Origin: Crambe crambe
Lineage: Eukaryota > Porifera > Demospongiae > Poecilosclerida > Crambeidae
Direction: 5' to 3'
DNA: 64,000 bases
Assembly (NCBI GenBank): GCA_963924555.1
Contig: OZ004583.1
Coordinates: forward strand, 1,893,501 to 1,957,500
Position numbers and translations under genes: made by a program. The notes under the pieces are model-generated. The model did not search any database. It saw nothing but the letters and a program-made list of their open reading frames with translations, and was not told the origin of the DNA. Below are positions 36,910 to 48,776 of this stretch, in pieces. Numbering within the stretch: the first letter of the stretch is position 1; the number at the start of each line of letters is the position of its first letter.

Positions 36910-39900
36910 ATGTCTCTCAGAGCGGTGCTGGTTGTATTTCTGATCCTATTAGCCAGGTATGGAGCGTTTTCCTACCCAACTAGACCTCCTACCGGTATCT
37001 GTAGCAACTCTGCTGGAGTATTTCTGAGGCCTGGGGCGTCTCATGGTTACCCCCAAGCTGGAAATGGTGGCTTTCTGATACGTACAGACCTTCCACTATC
37101 CGAAGGGAATGTTGGAGGGTATAATTATACAGCTGGCAGGCTATATACAGGTAGGTTTAGTATATCTGTCTTGCTTGGTAGTGAAACATGCAAGTTTAAG
37201 TCATTGTAGCTAATAGCTGTATATATGAGGTTACCATAGATACTATAAACTACGTGTACGGGATTGGAAACCCGCCCCGCATCCGTATATGGCAATGTAA
37301 TTCATCCTTGTCCGAGGTTTCCTAGACAAGTTAGTTTCCTGTTTTGGCGAATTTCGCGTGTTCTACGCATCCCAAGTTCATCTCCAAAGGAGGAATAGTT
37401 CCTGTGGTGGATTAGCAAGGTAACTATGCAAAGCTTTTACATGAAAGAGTTACAGAAATAGTTCATAAACTCAAGTTACCGTGAAAATGGCTACTTTTTT
37501 TGCATGTTAGTAACATTAACTTGCCTAGAACTCACAGTGAACAGCAATGACAATGAAATAGTTTCTTACATGTACTTAACCATATTTTAAGTCATGTAAC
37601 ACTATTACATTCAGCAGAGTGAACAATTTGGATGAAAAAACCAGTTCAACTGTAGTAACACTTCCTACATTACTATTAGCTAAAATGCCTGCCACTCTAC
37701 TGAAAGTGGTAGAGCAATGCGTACCATATGTACCTGTAACAAGCTTTTGATGCTAGAGAAAACAGTTAATTTGTTACACTTTTTAAAAAATGACTATTAT
37801 TAAAATTGAATTATAGCTATGAGTCGAAGAAATGTATATATTCCAATGCTAAAAGACAGCAACAGTCTCACAGTGCTAATGATGATGGGGTCGAATCTGC
37901 AGAGATGTAAAAGAGGCAGAATTAGGGGAGACAATCATTCAGAATATCTTCAACAATATTGTTAATGTGCATGGGAGAGTATCTATTCCTGTTATATTAA
38001 AATGGCACCATGTACTATAACATTCTATGGCACATAGGGTATAATAAAAGCTGTCATTAATATGGATTAAACCTCCCCTATCGATGGCACACATCCATTC
38101 AGATGGTTCCATGTTATTGTCACTGTTATGTAAGTCGTCAAGTCCAAGTAAAATTTCTTTGACTGTGCAGTCTCTGTGAATGGATCTGACTATGTAGCCT
38201 CCTAATTGCACACTGTTCTTTGTATGTTAGCTCCTTTATATCAGTGTGTACATCATCATCAACTGTCACAGGTAATGCTTTTTCTATCAGTGAGATGAAT
38301 AAATTCAAAGTTGCTGAAATAGAGGCTCAATGGTTATGCCACAATTAGTGAGGAATTTCACCCACTTATCAATAAATGAAGATGAACTCCGGAGTGAGTG
38401 AAACTCAATCCATAATTTTTCCTTAATACTTGAAATTTTTGATACCTTTTTAAATGATTTTTGAGATAGAATCTAGAAGCCATTTACTGAACTCAGTAAT
38501 AATGGAATTGGGTTGCTGGTATAGCTCGTATAACTTAGTAGCTATGTCAATTATAATCTTATAATTATCCACAGAGGTATCATAATCTGCATCCATGCTC
38601 ATATTATGGCAAGCAGCTTTTATAGCTTCCACACAACTATCTGCAGATATGAAGTAGCCTCTAACTTAAATATCACCTAACTACCTATTTTTCATTTTTC
38701 TCTCTCCCTTTTTTATACAATAATAAGTTGTCAGCTAACCTTTAACTTGTGGAATGCAAGTGGCCATAGGTAACTCAGAGGATCACAGAGATCAGTAGCT
38801 AGCTTATGCAGTGGCAATCTCCCGCGTTACGTTGCTCGCGGATAAAGAGTTAAGCAAGGCCACGCCCTCGGACATGGATTCAACGGGTTAATGTGCCGTT
38901 TCCAATCCCGTACACGTAGTTTATAGTATCTATGCTATTACCTTATTGATAAGCTCATGATAGTTGTCTCTGCATGCCCCTGTGTCGATTACGTATTGAT
39001 GGCCTTGAAATCATGGTTCTTCTTCCTTCCCAGTTTTGATCAATGATACCAATACTTCATCTATGAATCCTGGCTTCAGAGGATTTGTCATTCAAGCTCA
39101 AAGTGTGCCTGGGGGAAATTTGATAGGCACATTTATGCCGGATACTGACCAATTGCAGCAGTACCTTAACTGTCTTGACAGTATGGGTAATAGAGCAAAT
39201 GTAAGTGCTAGATAATGGAGACAATTTGATAATCAGTATCCAAATAGATTAGAAGCAGTGCATGGGTGTCGTAGAACAGAGCAGAATGGATTAATACTGG
39301 GAGGCTGGAACCCTATTTCCCAAAAGAGATTTCTGAACAGTGCTAGATTTCAGGATAGCCTTGTAGCTAGCTACTGTATTCCCAAGCCTATAGGCCTTGG
39401 TGTCTCATTTCAGGTGTTCTTTCTCATTTCAGGTGTCCTCTATCTATTCCTAGTTATTCATGCTGTAGAGACTTGCAATTATACACTACCATGTAAAAAC
39501 AACAATTTGCAACTCGGATGACCTACGTAAAAATAGCACTGTAAAAATAACACAACTTAGATAACCTAAAAATAGGTCATTTATTTTTACAGTGTTACTG
39601 TGTAGGATGCCCATAATAGGTACTGACTGGGCCTTTATGAAAGTCCTATTAATTCTACTTAATTGACTGCAGTCCACAGTGACTCATAATAATGAAAGGA
39701 GACAAAATTTTATGGAGCAGAGAATTCTCTGGTGGGCACCACCTGAAATGAATGGAACAGTTGAATTCCGGTAAGTATAGCTATGCTCTCTCAAATCAGG
39801 TTAATTGAGGTGACATAGTTTACATACATATGAGCTAAATAAACATGAGGGGGATCAGAATCTACACAAACATTTCTCTCTTCTAAACTTCAGGTATTCT

Positions 39901-41387
39901 GTTGTTCGACGGATGCCAACATACTATTCCAACTTGCAGGCTTCGTTAGGGGTACGTATATGTAGCTATTAGAGAACCTCGCATATCTTGAGTGGGCCTG
40001 GTGTGGCAGATATTAGCTATTTAGTTTATTACTGTGCTCAAAAACACAGCCATTAATTCCATGGCTATCTAACTCGGCTATTTTTGTCCTTTGCAGGAGA
40101 ACAGGGGAGAGGTGCTACCTCAAACTACAGAACCAACTTCTCAACCACCACCACCACCAACTACAACTGCACCACCATCTGAACCTGTGAGTGATATTGT
40201 AGTGGCATCTTGCAACCCTGTCAGAGAATTTGTCTGCCATACACATCCAATTGTTTGTTTGTTTGTTTGTTTGTTTGTTTGTTTGTTTGTTTGTTTGTTT
40301 GTTTGCTTGCTTGCTTGCTTGCTTGCTTGCTAGCTTGCTTGCTTGCTTGCTGCTTTACACCTAAGGAAATCACTTCACACTGAATATGAGCATAGCTATA
40401 GCTAGTTGACTTGACATTTCTTTGTTGCAAAATAACCCTTGTCCCCTCGCATGTTGACAGATATTTCTGCTTTAGGTGGTTTTTGAAGTCAGCCGACCTC
40501 CTGGTTGTACACATGGGACTGGAAACTGCAAGCGTTCTGTGAGATTTTTTAGGAGCAGTGAAACACATATTACCTTCGACTTGGAAGGAGATGAGGCAGG
40601 ATGGGTGGCTGTGGGTTTCAGCACAACACAAGATATGGTATGTTTCTCTGTTGTTGTTGTTGTTGTTGCTGTTGTTGTTGTTTTTGTTTTTGTCATTGAC
40701 AATAGGTGGGAGGAGGATATGGTTGGTTTCAGTATACCTCTTTCTCTTTTAGTTCTCCACGGATGTGTATGCTTGTGCCAGGACTGCTGATGGTACGATG
40801 GTGCGAGTCTTGGATACATGGAACATTGCTGGATCAAGACAAAATCTAAGGGATGATAATCAAAGTGACATACAAGCTATTTCAGCTGAATTTATGAACA
40901 ATCGAATCACATGCAGGTAACTTCATCAGGGTATAAGTATATTAATTTTTTGCCTGAACTTTGAACTTAAAGGCAGGCATAGCTATTGCCTTTTGCACTG
41001 TGCGTTTGCATTTTGGTGCAAAGAAAATGTGGCTAGTGCTGAAAATTACTGCCCAAAAAGCAGATTTTTTAGCGTCTTTTCCTCTCACTATGCAGTTTTA
41101 ATCGAACTATTGATGGTGAAAACCCTGATCAAGACATTCGCTTGCAAGGAGAGTTGTTTGTGATGGTGGGAACTAGTAATAATCACCTGACTAATTCAAG
41201 CCAACCTCAACTTCCGACTCACATTGGCAGAGGTTTTGCTAATCCCTTTGTTACTGCAAGACCCATGAATATTTCTTCCCTTGCCAGCACTGGTCCTCCC
41301 CTTACTACTAATCGAAGCATGCTTGTTCAAGCTCATGGAATTGTGATATTTTTTGTGCTTTATTTTTGTATCATAATTATCATGTAA
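36910..41387 (+). CDS. Reeler-DOMON protein with GPI-type tail (gene 4)
   Basis: Eight exons: 36910-37150, 39034-39200, 39673-39770, 39894-39951, 40097-40186, 40476-40637, 40753-40916 and 41096-41387. They join without a stop into 423 residues. Order: signal peptide (VVFLILLARYGAFS), Reeler domain (about 20-190), a short Thr/Pro linker, a DOMON domain (about 219-370; FDLEGDEAGWVAVGFSTTQDM, VRVLDTWNI), a brief Ser/Thr stretch, and a hydrophobic tail preceded by a small-residue site (HGIVIFFVLYFCIIIIM), as expected for a GPI-anchor signal. It probably sits on the outer cell surface. The exon plan is identical to gene 1; only the last exon differs, lacking the mucin block. An AATAAA lies at about 41483. 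Confidence 0.87.
37235..38934. mobile_element. Non-autonomous P-like element in gene 4 intron 1
   Basis: Perfect 37-bp terminal inverted repeats start CATAGATACTATAAACTACG and end with GGGATTGGAAAC on the inner side. The same inner motif lies at the ends of the P-superfamily element at 47415-57120. Flanks share TTACC but show no clean 8-bp duplication. Two short minus-strand frames (38211-37939 and 38632-38450) have no recognisable domain. Confidence 0.75.
40250..40350. repeat. (GTTT)n/(GCTT)n microsatellite
   Basis: About 12 GTTT followed by about 12 GCTT units in intron 5 of gene 4. Confidence 0.95.
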
Positions 41388-41665
41388 TAGTTGGAAGAGA
41401 CTGATGCTCAGTGCTGCTTAACTCACAACAAATATGTTCAGTTTTATTTAAAATGTATCATTTCATGCAGTTTGCAGCTTTAAATAAACGTTTACATAAT
41501 TATTAAACCCACTCGACATATTAAGAATTCATGTTGTTTAGTTAGTATTATAGGTAATTTTCAGGGGTACCGGGTATCTACAGTTTCAATATACAGATTG
41601 ATTACAGAAGTGAGCGTGTAGCTACAATTAAAATGACAATCAATACCATGCAGCTGAGAGAAGAT

Positions 41666-41818
41666 GGTCTGGTGAACCATCCCTGGCCACTTCCGCAGCA
41701 TTGGATGTCCCCGGCCACTTCTGCAGCACTGGATGTCCAGTGCTGTGGAAGTGGCTGGGGATGGTTCACCAGACTAACCTTAACCTGCTCTACCTTGACT
41801 CAAGGTAGAGCAGGTTAA
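41666..41818. repeat. Two adjacent hairpins
   Basis: First: arms GGTCTGGTGAACCATCC (41666) and its complement ending about 41775, with an internal two-copy repeat ccggccacttctgcagca. Second: 41780-41818, TTAACCTGCTCTACCTTGA with its exact complement after a single C. Confidence 0.85.
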
Positions 41819-42057
41819 TTATCTTTGTGCTGCCTCTAAATTGGTCAACATGTGCCCTGCTTGAAGACCTACTACAGTCATGAGATGAATTTGGTCCCCT
41901 AACCCCCATTCCCTATATATATTATAGTGCTGTCGACTCGGACCCAAAGTTCAGAATGAATGTTTGTGCATGAAGAGGAAATTCTATCTCGTCAGGAAAA
42001 GGAGTAAAGGAGTCTTTGTACTGGAGATTTATGAGGATTATAACAGTCTGCCATACA

Positions 42058-42466
42058 TAGGCTCCAACTGTCCTTAAATCTGAAGACAGTCCTTAATTTT
42101 TAGACTTTGTCCTTCGTCCTTCAATGGCTGGCTACTGCCCTATTGTTTGCCCTTAAAGTTGTCTAGCCAGCTACATATCAAAACTATGCAAGCTTGCAGT
42201 TGTAGTTACAGCATTATAATTATTATAGCAAATATGCTGCTGGGCATGTGCGTGTGCAAGGTCAGCTGCTCTATTTATAGCTATGAGGTTAGTGCTGTGC
42301 ATGCACTTAAGCACTTAGCAGCTAGCCAAAGAATGCAAGCTAAGCTAAATGTACATCATTATTCCATTAATGTGGGTGTGGTTGGGGCGTGGTTATGTTA
42401 ATTAGAGGCGTGGTGATTAAATTTTAGATGGGTGTGGTTTGTGCATTTTTAGAAAAGTTGGAGCCT
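42058..42466. mobile_element. MITE-like element
   Basis: Inverted ends TAGGCTCCAACT and AGTTGGAGCCTA enclose about 410 bp. No coding capacity; family unknown. Confidence 0.55.
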
Positions 42467-43060
42467 ATGCCATAGGCCGTCCTAGGAGTTTGGTAATACT
42501 GAGAGAAGGAGGCAAGTATAGTTAAGTGCCTATAACCATTCTAGTGAAATAGTGCTCCGCTCACCCCTCAAGCATGCACTAACACACAGAGCAATACATG
42601 AAATTTTATTATAAAATGGTCTTTAATCACAGTACTGTTTTATCAAGTGGTAATGTATTATCTAGAAATCCATGCAACATTAGGTTTGTATAGTAAGTTT
42701 CTCAATTAACCAACCATGCATACTACATCTCAGTGGCGGATCTAGAAAATCTAAAGTAGGGTTCCAATTGTATCCGCGCGCGGAAAATTTTTTGCTTAGC
42801 CACGCCCATTTTACCTAACCACACCCTTTGGTTAAACCGCGCCCACTTGATGCTTGACTAATAGTTCATGGCACCATAGATATAAGAGGTTTTACGGGAT
42901 TGGAAACGCCCAATGAACTGCACAACCGTGGCGCGTTGAGAGATGCGCACGCGCATGCAGCATTAATTATATAAGAGGTTTACGGGATTGGAAACGGATC
43001 ACGTGCTCTCGTTAGCAACTAACAACCTCTAGGCGCGTTGACAGCTGAATCATAGATATA

Positions 43061-43190
43061 CAGAGGATTTCACGATCTTTGCAACGGGAAAGCCAAAAGC
43101 GGAAGTAATACAAACCTACTGATTGGTCAGATTCCTCATATTGATCATGTGACTGGCTTTTTGCAGTTGCAAAGATCGTGAAATCCTCTG
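43061..43190. mobile_element. TA-flanked MITE
   Basis: Perfect termini CAGAGGATTTCACGATCTTT and complement, flanked by TA. It resembles the ends of the MITEs at 12367-12843. Confidence 0.8.
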
Positions 43191-44133
43191 TACTAGACTA
43201 CGTACACAGGATTGGAAACAGGTCACGTGCGCCCATAACGACAATACTGACAATCCGTGTAGGTGCTAAATTGCCCCAAACAAACAGGGGAGGAGAAGTA
43301 GTGTGCCAAATTTCTGCTAAACTATATTGTCTATAGCCAATTGGTAAGTTCAAAGAATGCAAAGAGTGGGCTAGTATAGTGCTAAACAAGCATAGTTCTT
43401 AAAAAGGCTGGTTTCTCAAGTGTTAGAAGGTATAATTGCGAGTAACAATGGTAGTTCGACTTTGTGGACCTCTGGAACTTGGATGTTAAAAGTATAGTCT
43501 CTTTTTCCCCACTAATCTGTTAGGTAGTGATCATTTATATGTACATATGTACTTTTTAAAGGTGCCTGTAAAAAAATCATGTCGATGTTACTGTTTCTTC
43601 AGATTACCCATGGCTGGCTGTCAAGAAAAGCTATAGTAAAGAAGGATACTATAATGTAGCAACTAATACTGTCACTTTACACATATTTCCTTTCATGTTA
43701 TAATAAAAAAATGATAATAACAAGTACTGATAGTGCACTGCTGAACATCCAATTCATCGAGAGATTTGTTGTGATATACTTGTTTTGAGGGATCAAGATG
43801 AAGAGTAAAGCTGCCCCAGTGTATCCTTTCCTGCCCCTGATACAAGAAGGTATCTCATCTCCTCATATAAGAACAACAACATAGTGAAATGGCTTCTTAA
43901 ACCATCAATGGCAAATGGCATGCCATCTCCAGCCCTGCACAAAATTAAAACTACTTGAGTACATAATATGGTCAATTAGTATCTTTCATTTTATACCAAA
44001 AGTAAGGCAGCTAGACTTCTATTTTAGTAGTAGGAGTGCCACAAAACTTTTCAGTCACCTGTTTCCACGTTTTTCTTCCATAGCAACAGTAAATAGACTA
44101 AACTGACATGATAAACTACTACAGCTATAGGTC

Positions 44134-45070
44134 TGTCATGCCAAAAGTGGACCGGGAAAAAAGTGGACCCCCGGTCCACTTTTGGCAGAAAAAAATGGAC
44201 CGGGGGGTCCACTTTTTTCTGCCAAAAGTGGACCTGGTCCATTTTGTCAAGAAAAAAGTGGACCCGGTCCAGTTTTGGCAGGGGAAAAAAGTGGACCTGG
44301 TCTAGTTTTGCTGTCTAAATCTAAGCAGGTCCACTTTTGGCAGGGGAAAAAAGTGGACCCGGTCCAGTTTCCTGCCGAAATCCAGGCAGGTCCACTTTTG
44401 GCAGGGGAAAAAAGTGGACCCGGTCCAGTTTCGCTGCCGAAATCCAGGCAGGTCCACTTTTGGCAGGGAAAAAAAGTGGACCCGGTCCAGTTTCGCTGTC
44501 GAAATCCAGGCAGGTCCACTTTTGGCAGGGGAAAAAAGTGGACCCGGTCCAGTTTCGCTGTCGAAATCCAGGCAGGTCCACTTTTGGCAGGGGAAAAAAG
44601 TGGACCCGGTCCAGTTTCGCTGTCGAAATCCAGGCAGGTCCACTTTTGGCAGGGTAAAAAAGTGGACCCGGTCCAGTTTCGCTGTCGAAATCCAGGCAGG
44701 TCCACTTTTGGCAGGGGAAAAAAAGTGGACCCGGTCCAGTTTCGTTGTCGAAATCCAGGCAGGTCCAGTTTTGGCAGGGGAAAAAAGTGGACCTGGTCTA
44801 GTTTTGCTGTCTAAATCTAAGCAGGTCCACTTTTGGCAGGGGAAAAAAGTTGACCCGGTCCAGTTTCGCTGTCGAAATCCAGGCAGGTCCATTTTTGGCA
44901 GGGGGAAAAAGTGGACCCGGTCAAGTTTCGCTGCCGAAATCCAGGTAGGTCCATTTTTGGCAAGGGAATAAAGTGGTTTTTCTGCCAAAATCTAGGCAGG
45001 TCCATTTTTGGCAAGGGAAAAAAGTGGACCTGGTCCAGTTTTGCTGCTGAAATTTAGGCAGCTCCACTGA
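44134..45070. repeat. Subterminal hairpin array of Ginger1-like family 2
   Basis: About 13 tandem units of roughly 62 bp. Each holds the inverted pair GGTCCACTTTT / AAAAGTGGACC around GGCAGGGG, then a spacer ccagtttcgctgtcgaaatc. The outermost 130 bp use the same motifs in tighter spacing. The unit lacks stops in most frames, which yields long spurious ORFs on both strands. Confidence 0.92.
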
Positions 45071-45575
45071 AGATTAACCCACCCTCCTCCCAATAATCAT
45101 AAGTTAATCAATTGCATAGGTTAAGTCTATTGAAGTTTGTCAAGTTATTTTTTTTTCCTTAAAAGGATACCTACATAGAAATATAACTGCATGCTATATA
45201 AAATTCACTTGTTGACAATCTGGGTATTATTTACATGTAGGACAAGACCACTTTATATCAGATATGTTATTCATGTAATGTCACCATGCAGCATCTCAAG
45301 TGATATTAGACTTTACTCAAGGGTCACAAATCAAGGAGTGAACAGATTACGTCATAAGTGAAATCACAATGATGATTACATAACAGTTAGTAATGATAAA
45401 AGAAACAATTAATGTTACTGTCACACACCCCCTCCTCCAGTTAGAGCTTGCCCCGAGCTTACTTTCTTCCATAGTAGAGGGATGGTCAGATAACTAGGGT
45501 AACTCAGATTTAAGTGTACATGAATAATATCATCTTTTGAAGTGTAGACACGTTTTCCTGCAATGCCGGTTGGAG
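45071..45575. other. Non-coding part of copy A
   Basis: Between the array and the integrase remnant. AT-rich, duplicated in inverted order at about 62200-62700 in copy B. No separate feature is seen. Confidence 0.6.
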
Positions 45576-46706
45576 TCACCTCAAAAACTCAATATATATA
45601 TAGGGTCCATGCCACAGACGAGATAACTTCTGAAACTTCCCGGACTCTTCCTGAGGAAATCGAAATAGCACTAGACCGCCAATCTTGAACCGCATAGGAG
45701 AACATTTGTTCACCTTATTATAGTACTTTTTGCAATGCTTCTGGGTTTTCTGGATTGACAGTGAGTTCCTGTCGCATCGGTAGCCTGTCAGGTCAACCCC
45801 TTCTACCTCATTAGCAGGAAGAAATGCAGCTTCAATAGGATAGCTACCATAAAGAAGGTAAGATGGCTTCTCGCCTGTTGCCTCATAGGCATCCCATGTA
45901 AATACTTGTCCCACTGCTTCCCATAGACATCAACATGCTTGCATATCAGCGTCTTTAGAGTACGAGAGTACGATTAAACCTCTCGGTGAGGCCATTACAC
46001 TGAAGATGGTATGCTGTAGTATTCAATTTCATAATTCCAAGAAGACTGCATATATCGGTCATCAGGTAGGATAGCCGATTGGGTCCCTTCTCCGATAGTA
46101 GACTTTCTGGAACACCACACACATGATCTCAGCATCAGTATGTCCACTATAAAACCATACAGCCTTTTGGTCAGGGATAGGGAAAACCCATGGTCATCAG
46201 AATGATATTTAATTTGATTATTTATTTGAAGAGAATAGCTGGGTAACTTGGTACATAGCTAGCTACAGCTACAGGCAAATTTCATGAGCTTCTTTTACAG
46301 AGGCCAAAAATCTGGTAGAGATACCATAATTATACTGTGCAGTAGATATATAGTATCTATGCTGGTAGCTAGTAAGGCCATAATTAAGTAGAATCACCAT
46401 GATTGCATCTAGACTCAACTTCATGCGTAGCTAGCTAAGCTAGCTATCTACAAGCATAATAAGCACCTATGAAAAATCAGGTCTTACCACGCTCTTCTTT
46501 TTCTTCTTGATGAAAAGAACTCCCTTTCTTACATTGAACATAGCTGCTTTCTCTCCAATAGCTCTCTTTTTGTCTTGACTACAGTCTGGTGGGTAGCGCT
46601 GCTCAGTTATGTATAAGCTGATATGCCCGGATAACTTTTGGTAAAGGTGGTCCACTTTTTTCATGGAAAAAACTGGACCCCCGGTCCAGTTTTTTCCCCG
46701 GTCCAA
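45576..46706 (-). pseudogene. Ginger1-like integrase remnant, copy A
   Basis: Minus strand. The N-terminal part 46706-46467 (SLYITEQRYPPDCSQDKKRAI...FNVRKGVLFIKKKKK) matches the pre-H2C2 region seen in family 1. After a deletion, the late DDE core is readable in shifting frames at about 46200-45930 (VPESLLSEKG, TTAYH, CNGLTERFNRTL with the catalytic Glu). The C-terminal part 45914-45576 (GEKPSYLLYGSYP, LSRLWHGPY) corresponds to the segment after the core and its GPY-like motif. The H2C2 finger and the first catalytic Asp are missing. Integrases of this type cut and join transposon ends. Confidence 0.75.
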
Positions 46707-46719
46707 ATTTTTCGTGACA

Positions 46720-46839
46720 AGACCATCCGTGTAGGTACCTGGCGAACAGAGAAATCTTACACAAAATAAGAAAGAGGGTGAAAGGCAAGGTATTTAGCGC
46801 AGCAATAATTATGATTATAAGTGAAAAGGCTCAATGACC
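46720..46839. other. Spacer between head-to-head Ginger1-like copies
   Basis: 120 bp of single-copy-looking DNA, bounded on both sides by the TGTCACG end of family 2 facing inward. Its last four bases, GACC, are the reverse complement of the GGTC beside copy A's far end. Confidence 0.7.
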
Positions 46840-46852
46840 TGTCACGAAAAAT

Positions 46853-47092
46853 TTGGACCGGGGAAAAAACTGGACCGGGGGTCCAGTTTTTTCCATGAAA
46901 AAAGTGGACCACCTTTACCAAAAGTTATCCGGGCATATCAGCTTATACATAACTGAGCAGCGCTACCCACCAGACTGTAGTCAAGACAAAAAGAGAGCTA
47001 TTGAAGAGAAAGCAGCTATGTTCAATGTAAGAAAGGGAGTTCTTTTCATCAAGAAGAAAAAGAAGAGCGTGGTAAGACCTGATTTTTCATAG
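46853..47092 (+). pseudogene. Ginger1-like integrase N-terminal piece, copy B
   Basis: 79 codons nearly identical to the minus-strand copy at 46706-46467. The reading frame starts inside the terminal repeat and shows SLYITEQRYPPDCSQDKKRAI. It ends at what is probably a 5' splice site (AGCGTGgtaaga), as in family 1, where this region is one exon. Confidence 0.65.
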
Positions 47093-47593
47093 GTGCTTAT
47101 TATGCTTGTAGATAGCTAGCTTAGCTAGCTACGCATGAAGTTGAGTCTAGATGCAATCATGGTGATTCTACTTAATTATGGCCTTACTATATAGCTACCA
47201 GCATAGATACTATATATCTACTGCACAGTATAATTATGGTATCTGTACCAGATTTTTGGCCTCTGTAAAAGAAGCTCATGAAATTTGCCTGTAGCTGTAG
47301 CTAGCTATGTACCAAGTTACCCAGCTATTCTCTTCAAATAAATAATCAAATCAAATATCATTCTGATGACCTTGGGTTTTCCCTATCCCTGACCAAAAGG
47401 CTGTATGGTTTAATCATAGATATATGAGCCGTACCGGTGTCAAAGTCACGGATGACTCCCCCCGGAAAATGACTCCCCCAGTCATTCCTGCCTAAGGCAT
47501 AAATGACTCCCCCCTGGTGAAAATGACTCCCCACACGGTCATTCCTGCCTTGGCGCCTGATCACAATAAATCATGTAGCTAGCTAATTTATCT

Positions 47594-47830
47594 CAGGAAG
47601 AAGTTGATGCTGAAGATGATGATGAACCTGTGGGACAATTTTTATGTATAGCTATATAGCTGGCTAGCAACAAAAATGGTGTCATGGATTTACTGCTCCT
47701 ATCAGATTCTGCATATTGTGACTGCCTGCATGATGCCAGAGATATGGTGGAATGCGAAGATTGCTTGAACTGGTTTCACCAAAACTGTGCATATTTTATT
47801 ATAACTGTCCTTTGTGTAAGCACTATATAT
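47594..47830 (+). pseudogene. PHD-finger remnant in family 3 (first copy)
   Basis: An acidic lead-in (EEVDAEDDDEPVGQF) is followed by AYCDCLHDARDMVECEDCLNWFHQNC and, in another frame, NCPLC. This is a PHD finger pattern missing part of its last third. A second copy of the same two pieces lies at 48779-49175, so this block was duplicated within the element. Confidence 0.65.
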
Positions 47831-47875
47831 GATGCATCTTCCTTTGAACTTTAATGCATGCATATTCTGGTAGGC

Positions 47876-48345
47876 ATTCATGCCTAGGATGGAATGATTC
47901 TCTTCCATGGCTATAGATTTTCAGGGAGTCATTCATGCCTAGGATGAAATGACTCCCCTTCAATCATGCCGAGGATGAAATGATTCCCTTCCATGGCTAT
48001 TAATTTTTCAGGGAGTCATTCATGCCTAGGATGAAATGATTCTCTTCCATGGCTATAGATTTTTCAGGGAGTCATTCATGCCTAGGATGAAATGACTCCC
48101 CATTCATGCCGAGGATGAAATGATTCCCTTCCATGGCTATAGATTTTTCAGGGTGTCATTCACGCCTAGGATGAAATGATTCTCTTCCATGGCTATAGAT
48201 TTTTCAGGGAGTCATTTATGCCTAGGATGAAATGACTTCCTTCCATGGCTATAGTTTTTTTCAGGCAGCCATTCACGCCTAGGATGAAATGACTCCCCTT
48301 CCATTTAGGGAGTCATTCATGCTGAGGATGAAATGATTCCCTTCC
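47876..48345 (+). repeat. Internal tandem array of family 3, left
   Basis: About eight units of 45-65 bp, each with GGGAGTCATTCATGCC, TAGGATGAAATGA and ttccatggctatagattt. Confidence 0.9.
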
Positions 48346-48776
48346 ATGTCTATTGATAATTCATGCCTGGCAATTCGCCTCGTCAATCTCCCCTCAAAAC
48401 TGGTTCCCAAAAGGTCAGGATATTGTAATGGACCATTGTGCTACATAGCTACTAAGATTGTGCAGAATAAGGAGGTACCTAGTAATTATCCTCGTCAACT
48501 TCCCCTCAAAATAGATTATCTGCTACAGTTTGCTTCAAAATCAATAGTCAACTATAATAGCTACCAATTCATAATATATTATTGTAGAGAAAGATCCAAA
48601 GAAGATGAAAAATATAGTACTGGGTGGGAAATGGATCTGTGATGAACATATCATCCTTGCTCAGCATATCGGTGGATTTCAGTCACCATTGCTCTGCCAA
48701 AACGATGGTGAAACAATACGTATACGTAGGTACATACATGCATAGGTAGCTATTATAGCTATAATTTGTTTTTCTC

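Larger units (their letters stand above)
41388..44133. other. Repeat-rich intergenic DNA
   Basis: Downstream of gene 4. Holds two hairpins (41666-41818), MITEs (42058-42466 and 43061-43190) and several loose P-type termini (GGGATTGGAAAC near 42896, 42973 and 43206). No coding sequence was recognised. Confidence 0.55.
44134..46719 (-). mobile_element. Ginger1-like transposon, family 2, copy A
   Basis: Right end in element orientation is TGTCATGCCAAAAGTGG (44134). The other end is TGTCACGAAAAATTTGG, read on the minus strand from 46719. It contains a gypsy-type integrase remnant and a large subterminal array. Flanks are GGTC (left) and AGAC (right), which do not match. Copy B has the same body in reverse orientation 120 bp away. 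Confidence 0.8.

Noticed and set aside
37235..38934. Clean 8-bp duplication for the P-like element
   Set aside because: Flanks share only TTACC and are offset, so no duplication size is claimed.
44182..45014. Many overlapping 65-228 codon open frames on both strands
   Set aside because: By-products of the 62-bp array unit, with no start context or known domain.
44200..45060. CRISPR-like direct repeats
   Set aside because: The spacers are not variable and the repeats belong to a eukaryotic transposon end; no cas genes.
47876..48345. CRISPR-like or satellite DNA
   Set aside because: Part of the family 3 transposon, and the whole unit is repeated rather than repeat plus unique spacers.
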